Below are positions 12,443 through 26,689 of a DNA stretch of 60,000 nt, piece by piece. Source of the stretch: Apostichopus japonicus (taxonomy: Eukaryota; Echinodermata; Holothuroidea; Aspidochirotida; Stichopodidae); the NCBI RefSeq assembly GCF_037975245.1, contig NC_092573.1, positions 23,281,265 through 23,341,264 on the forward strand. Reading direction: 5' to 3'. The notes under the pieces are model-generated. The model ran no database searches and was not told the origin of the DNA. It saw only the letters and a list, made by a program, of their open reading frames with translations. Position numbers and translations under genes: made by a program. Every line of letters starts with the position of its first letter. Position 1 is the stretch's first letter.

Positions 12443-15400
12443 GTATTCTCTGTAAACAGGCCAGCCCTTAATGACCGACGGTAATGACTTCAAAATTTCC
12501 AGTAGGTATTTTACGGGAGACGACTCGAGTAGTCAGAGAATTAGTATGACACTACTGTAAATCGATTGCTCTAACATTTCCACCATTGTCGTATTTCAAG
12601 TAAAAATTGGCAGGAAGGAAAAGCCTTGAAGCACCGTCTAATTATAAAATTATCAAGATAAGATTTATAGCTAGGTTAATACCATTTTCAGAACTTCTTG
12701 TATCTGCTGGTATGTATTTTGTAAGAGAGTGACACGGTACACTGGATGTGATAATATTTAGCTTTGTTGTTTGCTCGACGGACTGGCGCTACCACGTCCT
12801 ATCATTAGAAAACTTTTACTTTTCTTGGTCCTCTGGAAAATATTGAGAATACACATTTTTGTTCTTTCTTTTTTATGTTCTTCTTCTTCTGCTTTTTCTT
12901 TCTTTTTGGAGATTATTTTATTTTATTATTTTTGCACAACAAGAGAAGGTAAAACTTGGCCTAATCACAGTGAAAATGAAATCTTTCAAAGGAACAGAAA
13001 GATGGAAACTTTTCAATAATCACCATCGATTAGACAGAAGAGGAAACCAAAACAATGAAAATATCAACAACTTGGATACTTGCAAAAGCTTGGCAGTACA
13101 CAGTTATGAAATGAATGGGAGAGGGAAAGGGGAGGCATGGAATTGAGATGGCGGGGAAGGGGGCGGAGAGGGGTTTTAATAAACAATTACACACTCTGCA
13201 TAAAATATGTCTTGACATTAAAGTGACGATAATTAATTCACTGCTAGTTTTCTACATTCATATCTTAAAATACTATAAGGATCAACAGTTCTCCATTTTG
13301 AATTCTGGACTTTTGTACACATCGTCCTTTTTCAATTGGACAATTCCTTACATAACATTAATCAGTTTTAATTTGTTTTCTTTTGGTCACATTGCTAGCA
13401 ATTACTTGGTAAAACCAAAAAGATCAGTTTAAACCTTATCAATTTCTCGTTATTTTATGAATCAAAGTCCATTATTATTTCTTTCCAAAGTCCATCGTTA
13501 ACTTTTCCTAAGGTCCTACGTTTAATTCCCTGGCAATGCCACTTTGAGAAGCCCAAATTATCTTTCAAGGAAAGAAAAAATATGTAACTTATCTCCCCGA
13601 AAGTAAATACAAACAGAAGATAAAGAGCTTGAAATTAGTATAAAGACCATATAGAGGAGGGAAACCCAACCGTCAGCATCGGTCCAACTGATAGACATAA
13701 TAATAATGAACAGCTCCCTCTATATGCGAATGTTAAAATACGGCATGGCTGGAGGGATACCATAAGTTCCTACACAAATGCAGCTGTAACGTTAGTTAAT
13801 ATGGAACTTAATGGCATCCATAACTCTGTACAAGCTAACTTTATAAACATTATGCCAGCACCCCCCCCCCCCAAGGAAAAAAAGATAACCCACAAATGGA
13901 GTGATGGATCAGTTAATTCTCTAATTTCCAACCACTATCGACACAAGATAAAGCAAGACTGCGTAACCGGGTATTAATCTAAGTTAAATGATGTTAACCA
14001 CACAACGTAAAGATCGGCGCAAGTTGGCATTCATAGCAATGCAAAGCAAAGAGGAGGGAATCGAGAGAGAAAAACTGCCGAGAATAAAGACGAGGAGTTG
14101 ACTTGTAAATACTGGTCTGACTAAACCCTTGGGCTTACTAGTGCGTGATAAATAAATGTACATATATGGAAAATAAGTAGGTTAAATTTGCACATACAGA
14201 CAGGGATCTCTTTGAAACAGCAAATTCATCTGCTTATCAACTTTCGGTAAACCACATCTTTGCCAGTTCGTGGGCTTAAAATCATGAATATGTCCAAACC
14301 TCATTTGCCGTATTTATCGTTCGACATCATAACAACATGTTCTTTTAGCGTACAAGTTATGCCCGAGGCAAAGAAGAAGCTTGCTTTTTGAGAATTTTAA
14401 CATGGAGCTAAATTGGGCAAGATTTTGAGACTTTATTCTCCGGTGTGGATAAAAAAAAATTTCGTGAGCGCGACTCCACTTTGTGATTTCAATTGAACTT
14501 TGCACGAGAGAGTCGGGACACCATCCTCCATCCTCTTAGTCGTTTCTATGACAACGGTCTCAAGTGGCCCCAGCCATTATTTTTCCTTAACATCGACAAA
14601 CAGATCTTTGTAACTTATTAAGTTTATCGCTTTTATCGCTCTTAGAAACAAGCTCTAGCTATTTTGTCGCATAAATATTTCAAGAGGTAACAAAATACGT
14701 TGCTACCTTTGTTGTTAGCCTTTCAAGGAGGAGGAAGCGCTTTTTGCGGGTATCTCTTTGCCATTCAACAGATGGTATTATCTATCTGAATCTATTACCA
14801 CCATTACACAATTCTTCCATGCTACTCTTAGACAGTGAACTAATTACCCACACCAATGTATCTACATATCAGCGCTAACTTGAAATCAAAACAAAAATTC
14901 AAAACTTTTCTTGACTACACTTAAAATAGTTGTCCAAACTTACAATGTTGCATTAATGCATTAATGAACCAGTTCCATCTTACAAGGTGGAAGCATAGAT
15001 ATTGCATGTAAAAAAGCTATGGTACCTGATCATGTGGGTATGAAGTTATGTTCAATGGCAAAAATAAGTATTTTGATCAAATGTGAAATCAATATGAAAT
15101 GTTAAGATTACATCTGGGTATGTGAGGGGCAAACCCCTATGTTCTCTATGGTTAAGACATTTAGACATTGCACAAGCGACAAATACAACTTAAAATAATT
15201 CATGGGATGTTCGTTCTTTTTCTTTGTATTTCAACGCCTGCTATTTAAAGAATGGAAGATTACATGATACCTTCTTCAATAGCAAATTGAGTGTGCTAAA
15301 AAATGGTTACACAAAGTTGTGATATAGTAATATAGAATATGGAAGGGCAATAAACATACAACACTGAAAGGGTTAACTGCCATGTCTCCCCCCCATCCCC

Positions 15401-15785
15401 AAACTGCCTCCCCCCCACAACAATCCTCACCTAAACCCACAATCCCCAAAATCAAAATTTACTAATAACAAAGGAAAACCAAGTATCTGACCAATATACT
15501 TTGAACAATTTCAGTCCAAATCTCACACATCCAGTCCAGTCTACCCCTACTGCGCATATTCATGACAACATTTTGACGTTAGCTTACATTCTAAGCTACC
15601 AATAAGAATTCGTTCATAAAAGTTATAGCATTTTTATTGCAGTAGGCAAGTTTTTCAATACAACACCATGGTATACCTTCCCTCAAAGTCTCAACAACAA
15701 AAATATTATTATTCCTATATCAATCAGGGAAAAGGTCTTACAACTCGGGGTGGTCTCCGAGGACATATATTTACTCTGGTACTTA

Positions 15786-15808
15786 GCTCTCTCTCTCTCT
15801 CTCTCTCT
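15786..15808. repeat. CT microsatellite
   Basis: An uninterrupted run of CT dinucleotides. Confidence 0.9.
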
Positions 15809-18800
15809 TAACGTTTCCTTCTCTTTCTGTTTTGTAAAGTTTTAATGTATTGTTTGTAAGGACAAATGGGCAGGATGAATCAAATGACAACATGACAAGA
15901 TCTGTGAAAAATGGAAAACCTTTTTGTTTTTTCCCAAATGAAAAGCCAAGTTTCTACTCACACAATGACCTTTAAAACAAATTTTAAATTCAAGTTGGAT
16001 TTGAGCTGTCAGTGAGAACGTTTTTTGTACTGGATTTATTGCTGCTGGCAATTTTTCTTTCTTATTAATGTTAACATTTTTAATGCAGCAATTTGTAAAC
16101 CTAATGAAACTTCTAGGATACCATCCCTTTGCTATAAAATTCATTTTTTTTTGTGTGTTTTTGCTTCGCCAAACTCTTCCCAAATTGAAAGCTGCTTTTA
16201 TGTTTAATAATAATGTTGAATTGTTTTTTTTCTTTTCGGCAAAGCTAAATAACTGATTTCAAAACACTAACCATTATCTGTATAATATGAATAGTGACTA
16301 TAACCTCCATCTGAAATTAAAGAGAAAGGAATAATATAAAATGAAAAGAAGAAAAAAAAAACATGAAAAAAGCAAAACAATATATTAAAAACTTCACTCC
16401 TCCTCAAGGGAAACATTACCATGTGCCTTTGCCATGGTAATGTTGCCAAAACTAATATGTTCTTCTTTCTTCAAAATGTCTCCATTTTGAAGATAAATAA
16501 TCTCAATAAATTGCAACATCTAAATTTATGTATTTCAAGTATTGTATTTCATTTTTCATCCTAACAAAAATTTACAACTTTTCGTTAAAATTAAGACCAA
16601 CAATTATATAGTGAAGCAAAGTTGTGCAAGTGAAAACAAGGACCTCACATCAGACAAATCGGTTACAACGTTCAACTGAAATTACTGGCGGTTTATAAAA
16701 TCATGTTTATGAAGTAAATGGGACGTCCCCAAAATCTGCAATTAAATATCAAAGACCAATTTGGATGTTTCATTTTCTTTCTGCTTTTATTTTGTAATGT
16801 ATTCGGAAACCTTTTCTAAGATTGTCCTGTCAGTTTTACCATTATTCATTTACTGAAATATCATTTTTTAGAAATTTTATTTTGAACTAGATACTGCAAT
16901 TGACTACGAGTAATTTTGTGCGATAGATATTAAAGGCCAGCTGCAGTAGATAAGTCAACTCACATGACCTCTGTAAAGTGTGATTCATCATCTCACCAGA
17001 TGGTCAAAAAATAGTCAATCACAAAGTACCAATTCAGTGGATAATAATTCTGCTCTGAAAATGCTTGACTGGATGAGTATGAACTTTAAGCGATTAAGTC
17101 CAGATTTTGTTGATATTTTTTTCCCCCTCAATTAGAATATTTTATGACTACACAAATGACCCAATCTCTGTTCCTTCGTTGCAGGGATACTTGCTTCTGG
17201 TCAATATGAAAATGACAGAATCTGATTAAAAAAAATCAAATCTGGCTTAAAGGAGAAGTAAATCCGACCCTAGTAATTAGTTTGTGCGATAGAGATACAG
17301 TACTTGGACAAACTCCCCATCCCCCACCAAACAGATCAGAAAATCTGATTCCATTTGTAAAATAGGACTGTTTCAAATGTTCCATCATACACAAGACAGG
17401 TTTAAAGGCTTGGGCGAGTCGAGCCACTTGGGGTACAATTCTTAATCTTTTCCCTTGTCTATTAAAATGTTGACTTTGGTGGATTTTTGATGGATTTTTA
17501 AAAAATTCTGAAATTCTAAAAAAAAAAATTTTTTAAAGGAACTGTAAAATATTGGGGTAATCTCTCCAAAAAAACAGTGACATTTTTTTTCTGACATACA
17601 ACGTAAAAATGAGACTGGTTCGTTTCTCCATTAAAGCAGCCATTGCATTTCACTACTACATTTATGCCTTGGTAGAAACTGCCCACCACCACTGCTATCC
17701 ATTCCCATTTTTTCCACAAACATTATCTGTACATTCCTCCATACAATCACAATGAAGTATTTCTTTCTTTTCAGAACCTATGCAATCAACTTCATTCACT
17801 ACCTCTCACACTGACATGAAGACAAAACCAACAACAGCCCATCTTCTTGTTATGCAAATTAGGTTAGGCCCTACGCAACACCTGATATTGGAAGAAAAAT
17901 GTGGTGTTAGGCTGAAGAATCAAAGATTTGTTTTTAAAACAAGTAATAAATTGAGATCATGGCAATCCCTTGATGGCACTATCAAGATCAACTTAATGTT
18001 TTTGAAGACCGTGTGAGGTCCTACATTCGCAAAACATGTACTGATATATTTCCCTTGTGACAATTATTTTCAGGTAAATGTTACATTTTTATCAAACTAC
18101 AGGACCAAAAAGACAAACTGAACCTTTGCTGAACTAGGAACTGCTAGACATGAACATACTTAAAGCAGCATTTTGCTTCCTTTTCTATGGTTTTTCCCAA
18201 CCTCCCTGATTCCACGATGCCATAACGATGTATAACTAGCTTATCTATTCAAATCTTACTTCAAATGGTGTCGAAAAATTTACAACTTTCAACTTTGTTT
18301 TTCTTGAAGGTATTTTCCATTGGGATCCAAATAAACCTCGCCCATAATATGAATATTTAATAGCTACCTACGTCATTGGCCAATACGTAATACAACACCA
18401 TCCTTGATTTGTGTAGATTGTCTATGGCAGTTGTACCAGAGATCTGTTGGAGTCCAGCTCGCTGGTTGTACCAAGTTACCAACTCGACGTTTTGAATCTA
18501 TTTTTAGCAACGACTCATAACTAAACCTGCATCTCTGATTGGTTGAATTCAAACTAGTGGGTTGGGGGAACTGTATGCGATTAATATTCAATGTGTAATT
18601 TTTCGGTGGACATTTTTTTCATTATCTGCAAATGTCCTTAGTTACTTGCCAATTAACACTTTTGGCAGGAAAAACTTGGCAAATATCTTAGTTTGCTGTT
18701 TTGTGATTGATATACGTAAAAAAATTGATGGACTTGTCAAAAATGTGGAAAACGGCGACAAAACGCAAAATGCTGCTTTAAGCTGGTTCACGAAAAGATC

Positions 18801-20789
18801 GGCAAATTATCGACAAAATTTAAACATCCACGTAGGGAATAAATCATTGGCAAGATGAGACCACAATAATCTTATAATATCTTTAATATATATATATATA
18901 TCTTTAATATATTATAGGATACAATGAAGATACGATAACAACTATTGGTAAATTTTGCCAAAAAAATGGTAACATATATGACACCAACTGATTTGCATAA
19001 ATTTGATGAATCGATTGTTAAAATATGTTTGATGAAGTCACAGCTTACTACTGAATATTCAAATGCCCTCCCCCTTAAAAATGATTTAGTTAACTAAAGG
19101 GAAGGTTGTATTTTCTCTATAACTCCAAAACATTATGCAAAACACAGCACAGAACCCACTAAAAAATTCCTTCATTATAAACTTACTACAAATTTCCAAC
19201 TAATTTAGGCAGCAGTGTTTTTATCACCAGCATTAAGGGGGGGGGGGAAGATTTCATAACATCACAGGAATCCAGTTCAAGGTGACCAATTAAGACTTAG
19301 TGATAAGCAACGCCAAATGCAATGTCGTTTAGTTTGTTGTGGCAATCTTTGGTCTCTGATGCTTAATGCACAAGTCTTTTTTTATATACAAGCCTGTCCT
19401 TCATATACTATACAGATGTACCTGTAGGCTGTACCAGCCAGTGAATCGATCAGTAGTACCATTGTGATTATCAACTGTGTAAAAACACCTCATTGTTCAT
19501 TGTACGTGCAGCATTTATTCAGACAGAAAATAAAGCGATTTTGATGACAATCTTTTTCAAAGGAAAGAAAAGAAAACTTATTGATAATCTACCACTGATC
19601 TCGGTGGGATACACAATGAATAGGTACTGCACAATTATGAATAAATCGTTGAGATTTTCGTACGATTTAAAAAATGAATTGGTTAATTTTTGTCAAGATT
19701 TTTTCTGCTAAATTATGCCACGAGAAACCGCCTCGCAGCTTGCATCAAAATGCATAGTGAACCTTGGAAGTGGGTGGTCACATGGTTGTTCAGGTAGAGA
19801 AGGGGGTGGGGGTGTACAGTGATAAATAAACTACTATATTGATGCTATACTAATTGTGGCAGTACAAGAGCAATAGGATGGGGGAGACAGGTAAGCTGAA
19901 GAAAGCGTTAGTTTATCAAGAAAGTCAGCATTCTGGGTTTTTTTTTGTTTTTGTTAAAGAACACCCGGTGCGATAAGTGTTGTAGGCTAAGAGTCTTTAA
20001 CAAGGGGTTATTAGAAACACAACACTTATGAACCACACAAATTTAATCGGAGAAGGATCGGAGAAGGGGGGGGGGGGCAGGAGGGTAGAGAAAGTCATTA
20101 ACTTGCAAACTATTCAAGTATCTCTGAGGAGAAATCTTTACTCATTGTTTAACTGACTGTTCATCACCAATATTCCTTTAAATATTGTTAGTATCGGTCT
20201 AGGATGTCTTACAGAAGCCTGAGGATAATTTTAAAGGTCACTTGCCTGTCTGAAACATTTAATAACTTCTTCTTCAATGATAACGAACGAAACTACCGAA
20301 TGAGATGCTTAAAGGCCATCATTTCTTTCCTTCTTTTTTGGTTCTTTTCTTTTCTTATAAGTGTTTAATTTTTCCTCCTGGTTCTTCTCCATTTTTGTTG
20401 GATTGGGGGGGGGGGAGGGGAGAGGAGAGAAAATGGGATATGTAAACATGCCACCAGGTGTACAGGTGTCTCTAAAATGAGACTACTCATCGATGGGTAT
20501 AATTGTTGTCGTCGCACAAAGGGCAGATACAAGAAGTGCAATGTGAGGACGACCTTTGAAACAAGTTGCATGCTATTCACTGCGTATTTCACAGTTGACA
20601 ATATGCCAATAAAAATGATCCCTCCTCCCCTGCCCCCCCACCCCCCCACACACACACATGTACATATGAAGATGGGAAGTTTACACTGCCAGCTCAGTTG
20701 TTTCAGTATGAATAAAAAATCATATCAAAATATGTTACAAATACCAGGTCTCTGTTTGAACACCTGCTTTTACACTCTTTGTCATCATT

Positions 20790-20885
20790 TAGACAGACTG
20801 GGGGGGGGGGGGGAGAGGTGAGGACAAGGAAGTGCGGGTGTGGGTGGATGGGGGAGTGGGGTGTGGGGGATTGTGGGGAGAAACG
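20790..20885. repeat. G-rich tract
   Basis: A 14-base G run is followed by GGGTG, GGGGGAG and GGGGTGTGGGGG units. Several consecutive G-runs of three or more on the plus strand fit a G-quadruplex pattern. ORFs drawn across it are low-complexity Gly or Pro translations. Confidence 0.7.
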
Positions 20886-22478
20886 GAGAGGGCTATATTC
20901 AGCTCTATCTACTTTTGCAGCAGTGGAATTTGAACGATTCTTTACTTTGTCATTCGTCAAAGTTAAGTTACTTTACTCTGCACTGTTTACATAACACAGA
21001 CAGTTATTTTGAATAAATGGTAAATCGAATAAAAAAGAGGGGGGTGGGGGGTTTGGATGACAGTTTACCCACAACATTTCAAACTGTCTACAACCAGTGG
21101 AAAGGAACACAAAGAATGTCATCTCATGCAATCTCGTCATTTCTTCTCTTCTTCAGAGGAAATACATGACGAGGTGTGCATTAACATATACATCCATAAC
21201 AATGGAAACATATACCATAACATGATATGGCATCACTGGCACTGACATCATAAGGCAAAAGAGACTGATAGCAAAAACATTAACATTAACAAGAACATAA
21301 ACAGCAAAGCAAATCATTCTAGGGAAAAAACGGGGGAGGGGGGAAGAATGTTCTCTGAACTTTACGTGAATGATTAATGACATTTCATGGGAGAGAATTT
21401 ATTGTAATATGTGGTCACCCTATGGCACCGCTCCCTTCAGCCAGTATTGTTTCTATCTCATTTGTTCTGTTGGATTCACCAAGCAGTAAGGTCAACATGT
21501 TCTTGCCAATGTTGTCAGACTTTCATCGATTGAGGAATCGTTACAAGTTTGCAATGTTGTGGACAACTAATGACGTAGTATTTCACAAATTTTAGTATCA
21601 ACCACCATGCATGCAAATAGCAAACTGAATTTTTTTTCTCAAAACTCTGTACTTTTTCTCCATTTGTTGAAATGAAACTTTAATGATATGCAATGTTATG
21701 AGATTTGGTATGGAAAACAGAGAAGCAGAATCATAAACATCTCTTCATTCTATTTATTTACAGTTAACATGTTGTCATCAACCTGTCAGTATAAGATGTC
21801 AAAATTAGTTTAGCAAAGATAATGACAAAAAGTGACAGGAAAATTGGAGACAAAGTTAGCCAAACCTCTACCTCAAAACTAAACCTCTATCACGATGTAG
21901 AAGCACAGACATTTTCTACCACCCAGAGTACGTGTTTCAATGCCATCCAGGCCTCGCACCCGAGTTTGTAAATGTTTGCAAAGCGAAAGCAGGTTATTAT
22001 TATCTGCTACTGACGTATAAGTTCTATATCAGCATTTTATATCCCACCTGATTCACTTGATTAAATAGTTTATTGTCACCCTATCCCCCATCCTGCCCCA
22101 TCCTCGCCCCCTCCTCGCCCCTCCTCCCCCTCCCACTCCATAAATAATATCAAATTCACAAGTAACTCCAGCTGTTGGTTTATTTGACTTTCTAGTTTAC
22201 TCTAGTCACTTCAGCCCTAATACTTATATGCAAATTAGAATAGACCAAAGGTACACCGAAAAAAAAAATATTACAAGGGATGAATTTCTTTCCCCGTGAG
22301 TAGCAGCAGAACATTGTGAGGTCAGAATTATCCATCTGCCATGACAGCGTTATGATCCAACAATAATATGGTTTTGTGTGGATTTGTATTTTTGTTTGTT
22401 TTTTTACGTGACCAGACACTGCATATGTATAGTAAGAGTAACCGGCTGCTTCAAAGAGCTGAATTTGACGCCACCCAC

Positions 22479-22571
22479 CTGACGTTGACGACGACGACGA
22501 TGATGACGAGTCCTTGCCGTGCCCGGAGGCAGAGGAGCGATCCTCCCGCTCTTTGAGGTTAGACACGCCCT
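22479..22571 (-). CDS. MEF2: MEF2 exon E: Ser-rich probable cassette exon
   Basis: These 93 nt in phase 1-1 read E-GVSNLKEREDRSSASGHGKD followed by a run of eight serines and TS, ending with a split Gly codon. The acceptor is strong (a long pyrimidine tract ending cctcgtccag). The donor is CAG followed by gtgggt, weaker than the others in this gene. The first two bases complete the single G left by exon D and give Glu. The last G is completed by exon F and gives Gly. Because the length is a multiple of three and both borders are phase 1, skipping it leaves the frame intact (D to F also gives Gly). The region on the other side of the donor stays open for a while but is best read as intron. The peptide is not itself a known MEF2 signature. 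The call rests on splice signals, phase fit, strand and position between two clear MEF2 exons. Confidence 0.62.
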
Positions 22572-24130
22572 CTGGACGAGGAAACGAGGGAACAAATAAA
22601 GGAGGAGGCGGCCGTGGTGACGACAGCAGCGGAGATGGTGGTGGGACGGATGCAAAAGACGAAGTTGGATGCGATCACAAGATGCAGGAGGAAATGGAGG
22701 TGATGGGAGAGTCAGGCAAAAAAACATGCAGGAATGAGAGAATAAGACAAGGGGAGAGATAATGAGAGATGACAAAAGCACAAGAGGATCAAATGAAAAG
22801 ATGAAAAAAAAAAACATAGATACATCACAAGCAATTTACAATAAATCAGTTATATTTTGTAAATTCATTCACTTTTAAAGAACAGTCGTCTTTGAAAAGT
22901 GGCACTTTTTGTCCAATGTCACCACCTTCACTACGCATCAAGGTCGAGTGTGCTTGTATTTAGACAGGTTGAAACGATCATTAATTTAAAGCATGTCACT
23001 TTGAAACTTAATAACCCAAATGAGAAAATAACAAGTGGCCAGTTTTACAGAAGTTAGCAGTGGATTGGAACAGCTAGATCTGAGACATTTATCAAAGAGA
23101 CCTATTCCAAGCCCAGGTACCAATCTAAGTTACTTTCATTTCCAAAGAGTTTAGCTTAAATTTTCCTTGTGGCTGTTGGGCATGTTTGAGCCATCACAGA
23201 GATTGGAGGATGCCTCGCGAAACATTTCACAATGGGATGCTTGAGCTATGTGATGGAATGATCGTGAAGTACAACTGTGGAATATTGCAAACAGGGAACC
23301 AACAATTAAATGGTCAGGTCTGAGTGGAGCATACAACTGAATGAGAGATGAAGTGATGTGAGGGTAACATACATAATGGAACTGACAAGCAAGTCTGTAG
23401 TACCTAGTTCCGGACCTGGACTCAACAGAAACTGGACTGGACGTGAATTGTCATTGGTCTATTCATCTTTAAATAAATACTTTTTTCCCCTCTGTTTTTT
23501 ACTCGTTTTTTTTATAGTTTTTTATAAAGAACAATCAAACAACCTGGAATACCTCAACACTAACAATTGCAAAGTCAGTCTTTACCATACAGGTAATACT
23601 GTGTTAACACTAGAAACACTTGGCGATAACTATTCAGAAATGTTCAACAAGTTCCTTACATTCACTCCTTTGTGAGTCAAGGGAGGGGGAGGGGGTGGGG
23701 GTCTAAGATGAATACCTGTAGAGGATTTTGTTTTTAATGATTCTCATAAACTAATGGTTACTTTGCACATGTTCATCAATCGTTCACATTTAAGTAACAC
23801 ATTCTTCTTTTACATAGATATGTTGTCAACTGTCCAAAAATTAAAAAATCAATAAATGCACATACAATGAATATGAAAGTCACAATTTTTTGTGTGATTA
23901 AGTAGTAAAGGGTATATTTTGGTGAAAAGTAGTTATTGATTATCTCCTCTCTATAGGCTAACCAGAAACTGAACAAAAACACACTAGCTTGATTATAATC
24001 ATATTGTCATATTTTGATGGTACCTGCATGGTCTTACCTAATTGGGAAAAGAAAAAAACTAATTTTTGGAAAGGAGACAAGTAGGCCACCCTATACAAGT
24101 TGAATTGTTGGTCTGTCTGATAACAGGCAG

Positions 24131-24240
24131 ATACCTAAACTAGTCGGGATGAGGGGAAAATATATACCTAAACGCCACCTAACTATCGGGCTGAAGGGGA
24201 AATAATAATATATACCTAGGCGCTACCTAACCTAACCCTG
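24131..24240. repeat. Imperfect repeat with ATACCTA(A/G)RCG(C) units
   Basis: Three blocks start 'atacctaaac', 'atacctaaac' and 'atacctaggc' at 24131, 24164 and 24212. They share 'aggggaaaat'-like and 'cgcyacctaac' segments but vary in length. Confidence 0.5.
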
Positions 24241-25157
24241 CTCGGCTGAACGTTGCTAATAGCACATGGGAGGAACCTAGATACAGTGTGGGACTAGCTT
24301 TGAAGAGGACAAAATGGGACTCTTGGCTGTGAGTTTACATCAAGTTGGAATCGGCTTGGACAAGCTGTCAACTTTTAAAACTTTTCGGATGAGTCACAGA
24401 CCAACAGTTGGCCATGTTTCAATGATGGACCGAATCACAAATAACACAATTTTTTAAGCTATGATTTTTATTTTTTTCCAGGTTGTTAACAATTTCAACA
24501 CTAATCTACAACTATTCATGTCTTCAGACCCCCCTTCTTCCCTCCTTCCCCTCACTCTATACCCCCATCCCCCGCCCAACCTCCATTTCCTCATTCAATG
24601 TTTTGCACAAAAGTCATAGAAACAACCATCAAACTAGTGATCGACCTACTTCCAAGAGAGTTCGTACTTCAATGCTGACAGTTAGAAAACGATATTTTCT
24701 CGCCGAAGAAGAAACTAAGGAAACACACATCTACACAGGAGATTTTCATTACCAATGATTTTTCATGATTTTCAGCTTTATTTCAGTACCTGAGTGTTGC
24801 TGAAAGGTCTTTGTAACTTGACCACTGAAGAAACATTTCGCACATGTTATCGAGAGAAAGAACGTACAAATACAACAGAAAGCAGTATTTTGCCCTTATC
24901 TCTCTGCTAGTATACAGTAGAAGGATTATCATGGTTCTAGAGTGTGTTGTATGGTGTCCTTATATATATGTATAGTGTCAACCACAGATAGTTAATTCCA
25001 GAACCAGCAATGTACTATTTAACCCCATTCAATAGTTCCTTGGATATAAATATTCCTTTGTTGGATCGACACATGCTGACATTTCCTGTTGATCTCAAAG
25101 AAATTCTGCGATTTCTTAGAATAACATAAAAAGAGACAGTTTTCCGCACCTCTTAAA

Positions 25158-25203
25158 AACAACACTTTCCACAACTAGTTAACAACACTTTCCACAACTA
25201 GTT
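25158..25203. repeat. Perfect 23-bp tandem duplication
   Basis: The 23-base unit beginning AACAACACTTTCC and ending CTAGTT occurs at 25158-25180 and again at 25181-25203 without change, which suggests a recent replication slip. Confidence 0.9.
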
Positions 25204-26689
25204 AAAAAAAATTGGGACTTTTTCTTGCTGAGCAAGGAGTAACAACAAAGCAGACCCTTTAGCAGAAATGATGGTCTGTAAAATGAAATTTTTCCATAAT
25301 CTTGATCAGAAAATTAGCTAATAGTGAAAATTACCCTTCAACTTGTCTCTTCGTTTAAACCCTTCAACTGCTGTCCAATGGAACAATTTAACAGTGATTA
25401 ACCAGACAATTTGTTGAAAACCTGACAGGAAAATTTCTTCCCGAAGACTTAACTTTGTGTGTGTGACAAGTCTAACCGTGAGTGGGATATGTGCATCTAT
25501 AAGCCATACCTATTACCCACGTATATAGGTCATGAGTTAGAGGAAGGGGTTGAATAGGTCATACCATCAGACTGATCTATTGTTTTAACTAAATTCCAGT
25601 AGGGATTATGGATTTGTACATCCACCGTAATGCGACAGGACCGATGGGCAGGAATGGTATCTATTGTTATTAAATCACCTTTGGTGTAGTTAGACTGTCT
25701 CTTTAGATTGTACTCCTTCGCAAGTTAGCACCCTCCACAAACTCATCCCAATCAAACTTTTTTCGCCCACAGCTTTTTACTGACGTCCCAGTACAATCTG
25801 TAACCTCACTTCATTAATGACTTTGTTTTTGTTCTTTCAAATTTAGTCTAACGTAAGTTCTTGCAATTGAAAAGAAGCAACTACATGTAACAAAGCATAA
25901 CAACGCCCTCTATTATCATCTTCTTTCATTATTAGTTGAATAGAATCATAACCATATGTTTTTTTTTTTCATTTCTATTTTTTGTTTACATTTATAGTAC
26001 AAAATAATCATACTGCTTAGTTCAGCTTTATACTCTAATAGGCTTTAGACAGCTATCAGACAAAAATGAATTAGTCTAAACAATGGATTTTTTAAAAGTG
26101 CATTGAGAGAGTTCATTCTTTAGTCAACCTTCACCATCCATTCACAATGTTAATTTTGAAAGTGCAAGGAGCATCTCTTACTCACAACTTAATGGACAAC
26201 AGAAGATATTTTTTCTGCTCTTTCTAGTCGACAAAGTCAGCCTCATTTGTGATCTACAATTGTCTAGCAAATCCCTTTCCTCCTCCAACCACCACTCCCC
26301 CCCCCCCAACCTATAGATATTTGCTCCCCTTCTCCCTCTGGCTTTGATACAACCCCACAAGCATCCCAAGTATCAAACTTGATACATCAAAATGACTTCC
26401 CTTTTAGGATGGAGCGAAAGTTATTTCTGATCCAATTCTTTACATACCATGTTTTGGGTCAAAGACTTTCAGTTTTTTACCAACAATGACAATGAGTTAG
26501 ATATCCCTACTATAGAATTCTTTGAATCTCTGTGACAAGTGGTAAGAGAGAAGAAAAAAAAGTATGATAAGAAGATAAGGGTGTTATAATATACCAATGC
26601 TTCCACCATGCACAACTGTCACCAAACAGTTCCTTAACACAAAGAAATACTGGAAAATGAAGATATATAACTGCAAAAATGGTTCTCAC

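Larger units (their letters stand above)
5963..22478 (-). other. MEF2: MEF2 intron between exons E and F (16.5 kb)
   Basis: No gene is recognised on either strand. The content is AT-rich unique DNA with scattered homopolymer runs (C 8506-8518, C 13861-13872, G 19237-19247, G 20066-20077, G 20405-20415, G 20800-20813), an AT microsatellite, a CT microsatellite, a possible SINE tail near 6100-6190 and one perfect MEF2-consensus site at 11896-11905. ORFs here lack protein-like composition or family motifs. Confidence 0.8.
22572..26689 (-). other. MEF2: MEF2 intron between exons D and E (4.1 kb)
   Basis: Non-coding AT-rich DNA. It contains a perfect 23-bp tandem duplication (25158-25203), an imperfect repeat near 24131-24240 and a C run at 26297-26307. 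No further exon was recognised. Confidence 0.75.

Noticed and set aside
22192-22566. Open reading frame of 124 codons on the minus strand starting MSNLKERED
   Set aside because: Only the first part belongs to exon E. The Met is internal, and the sequence past the donor at 22479 is lysine- and tyrosine-rich intron read-through.
22404-22817. 137-codon minus-strand ORF overlapping exon E in another frame
   Set aside because: Phe/Leu- and Arg/His-rich translation of purine/pyrimidine-biased DNA; the frame disagrees with the phase needed by exons D and F.
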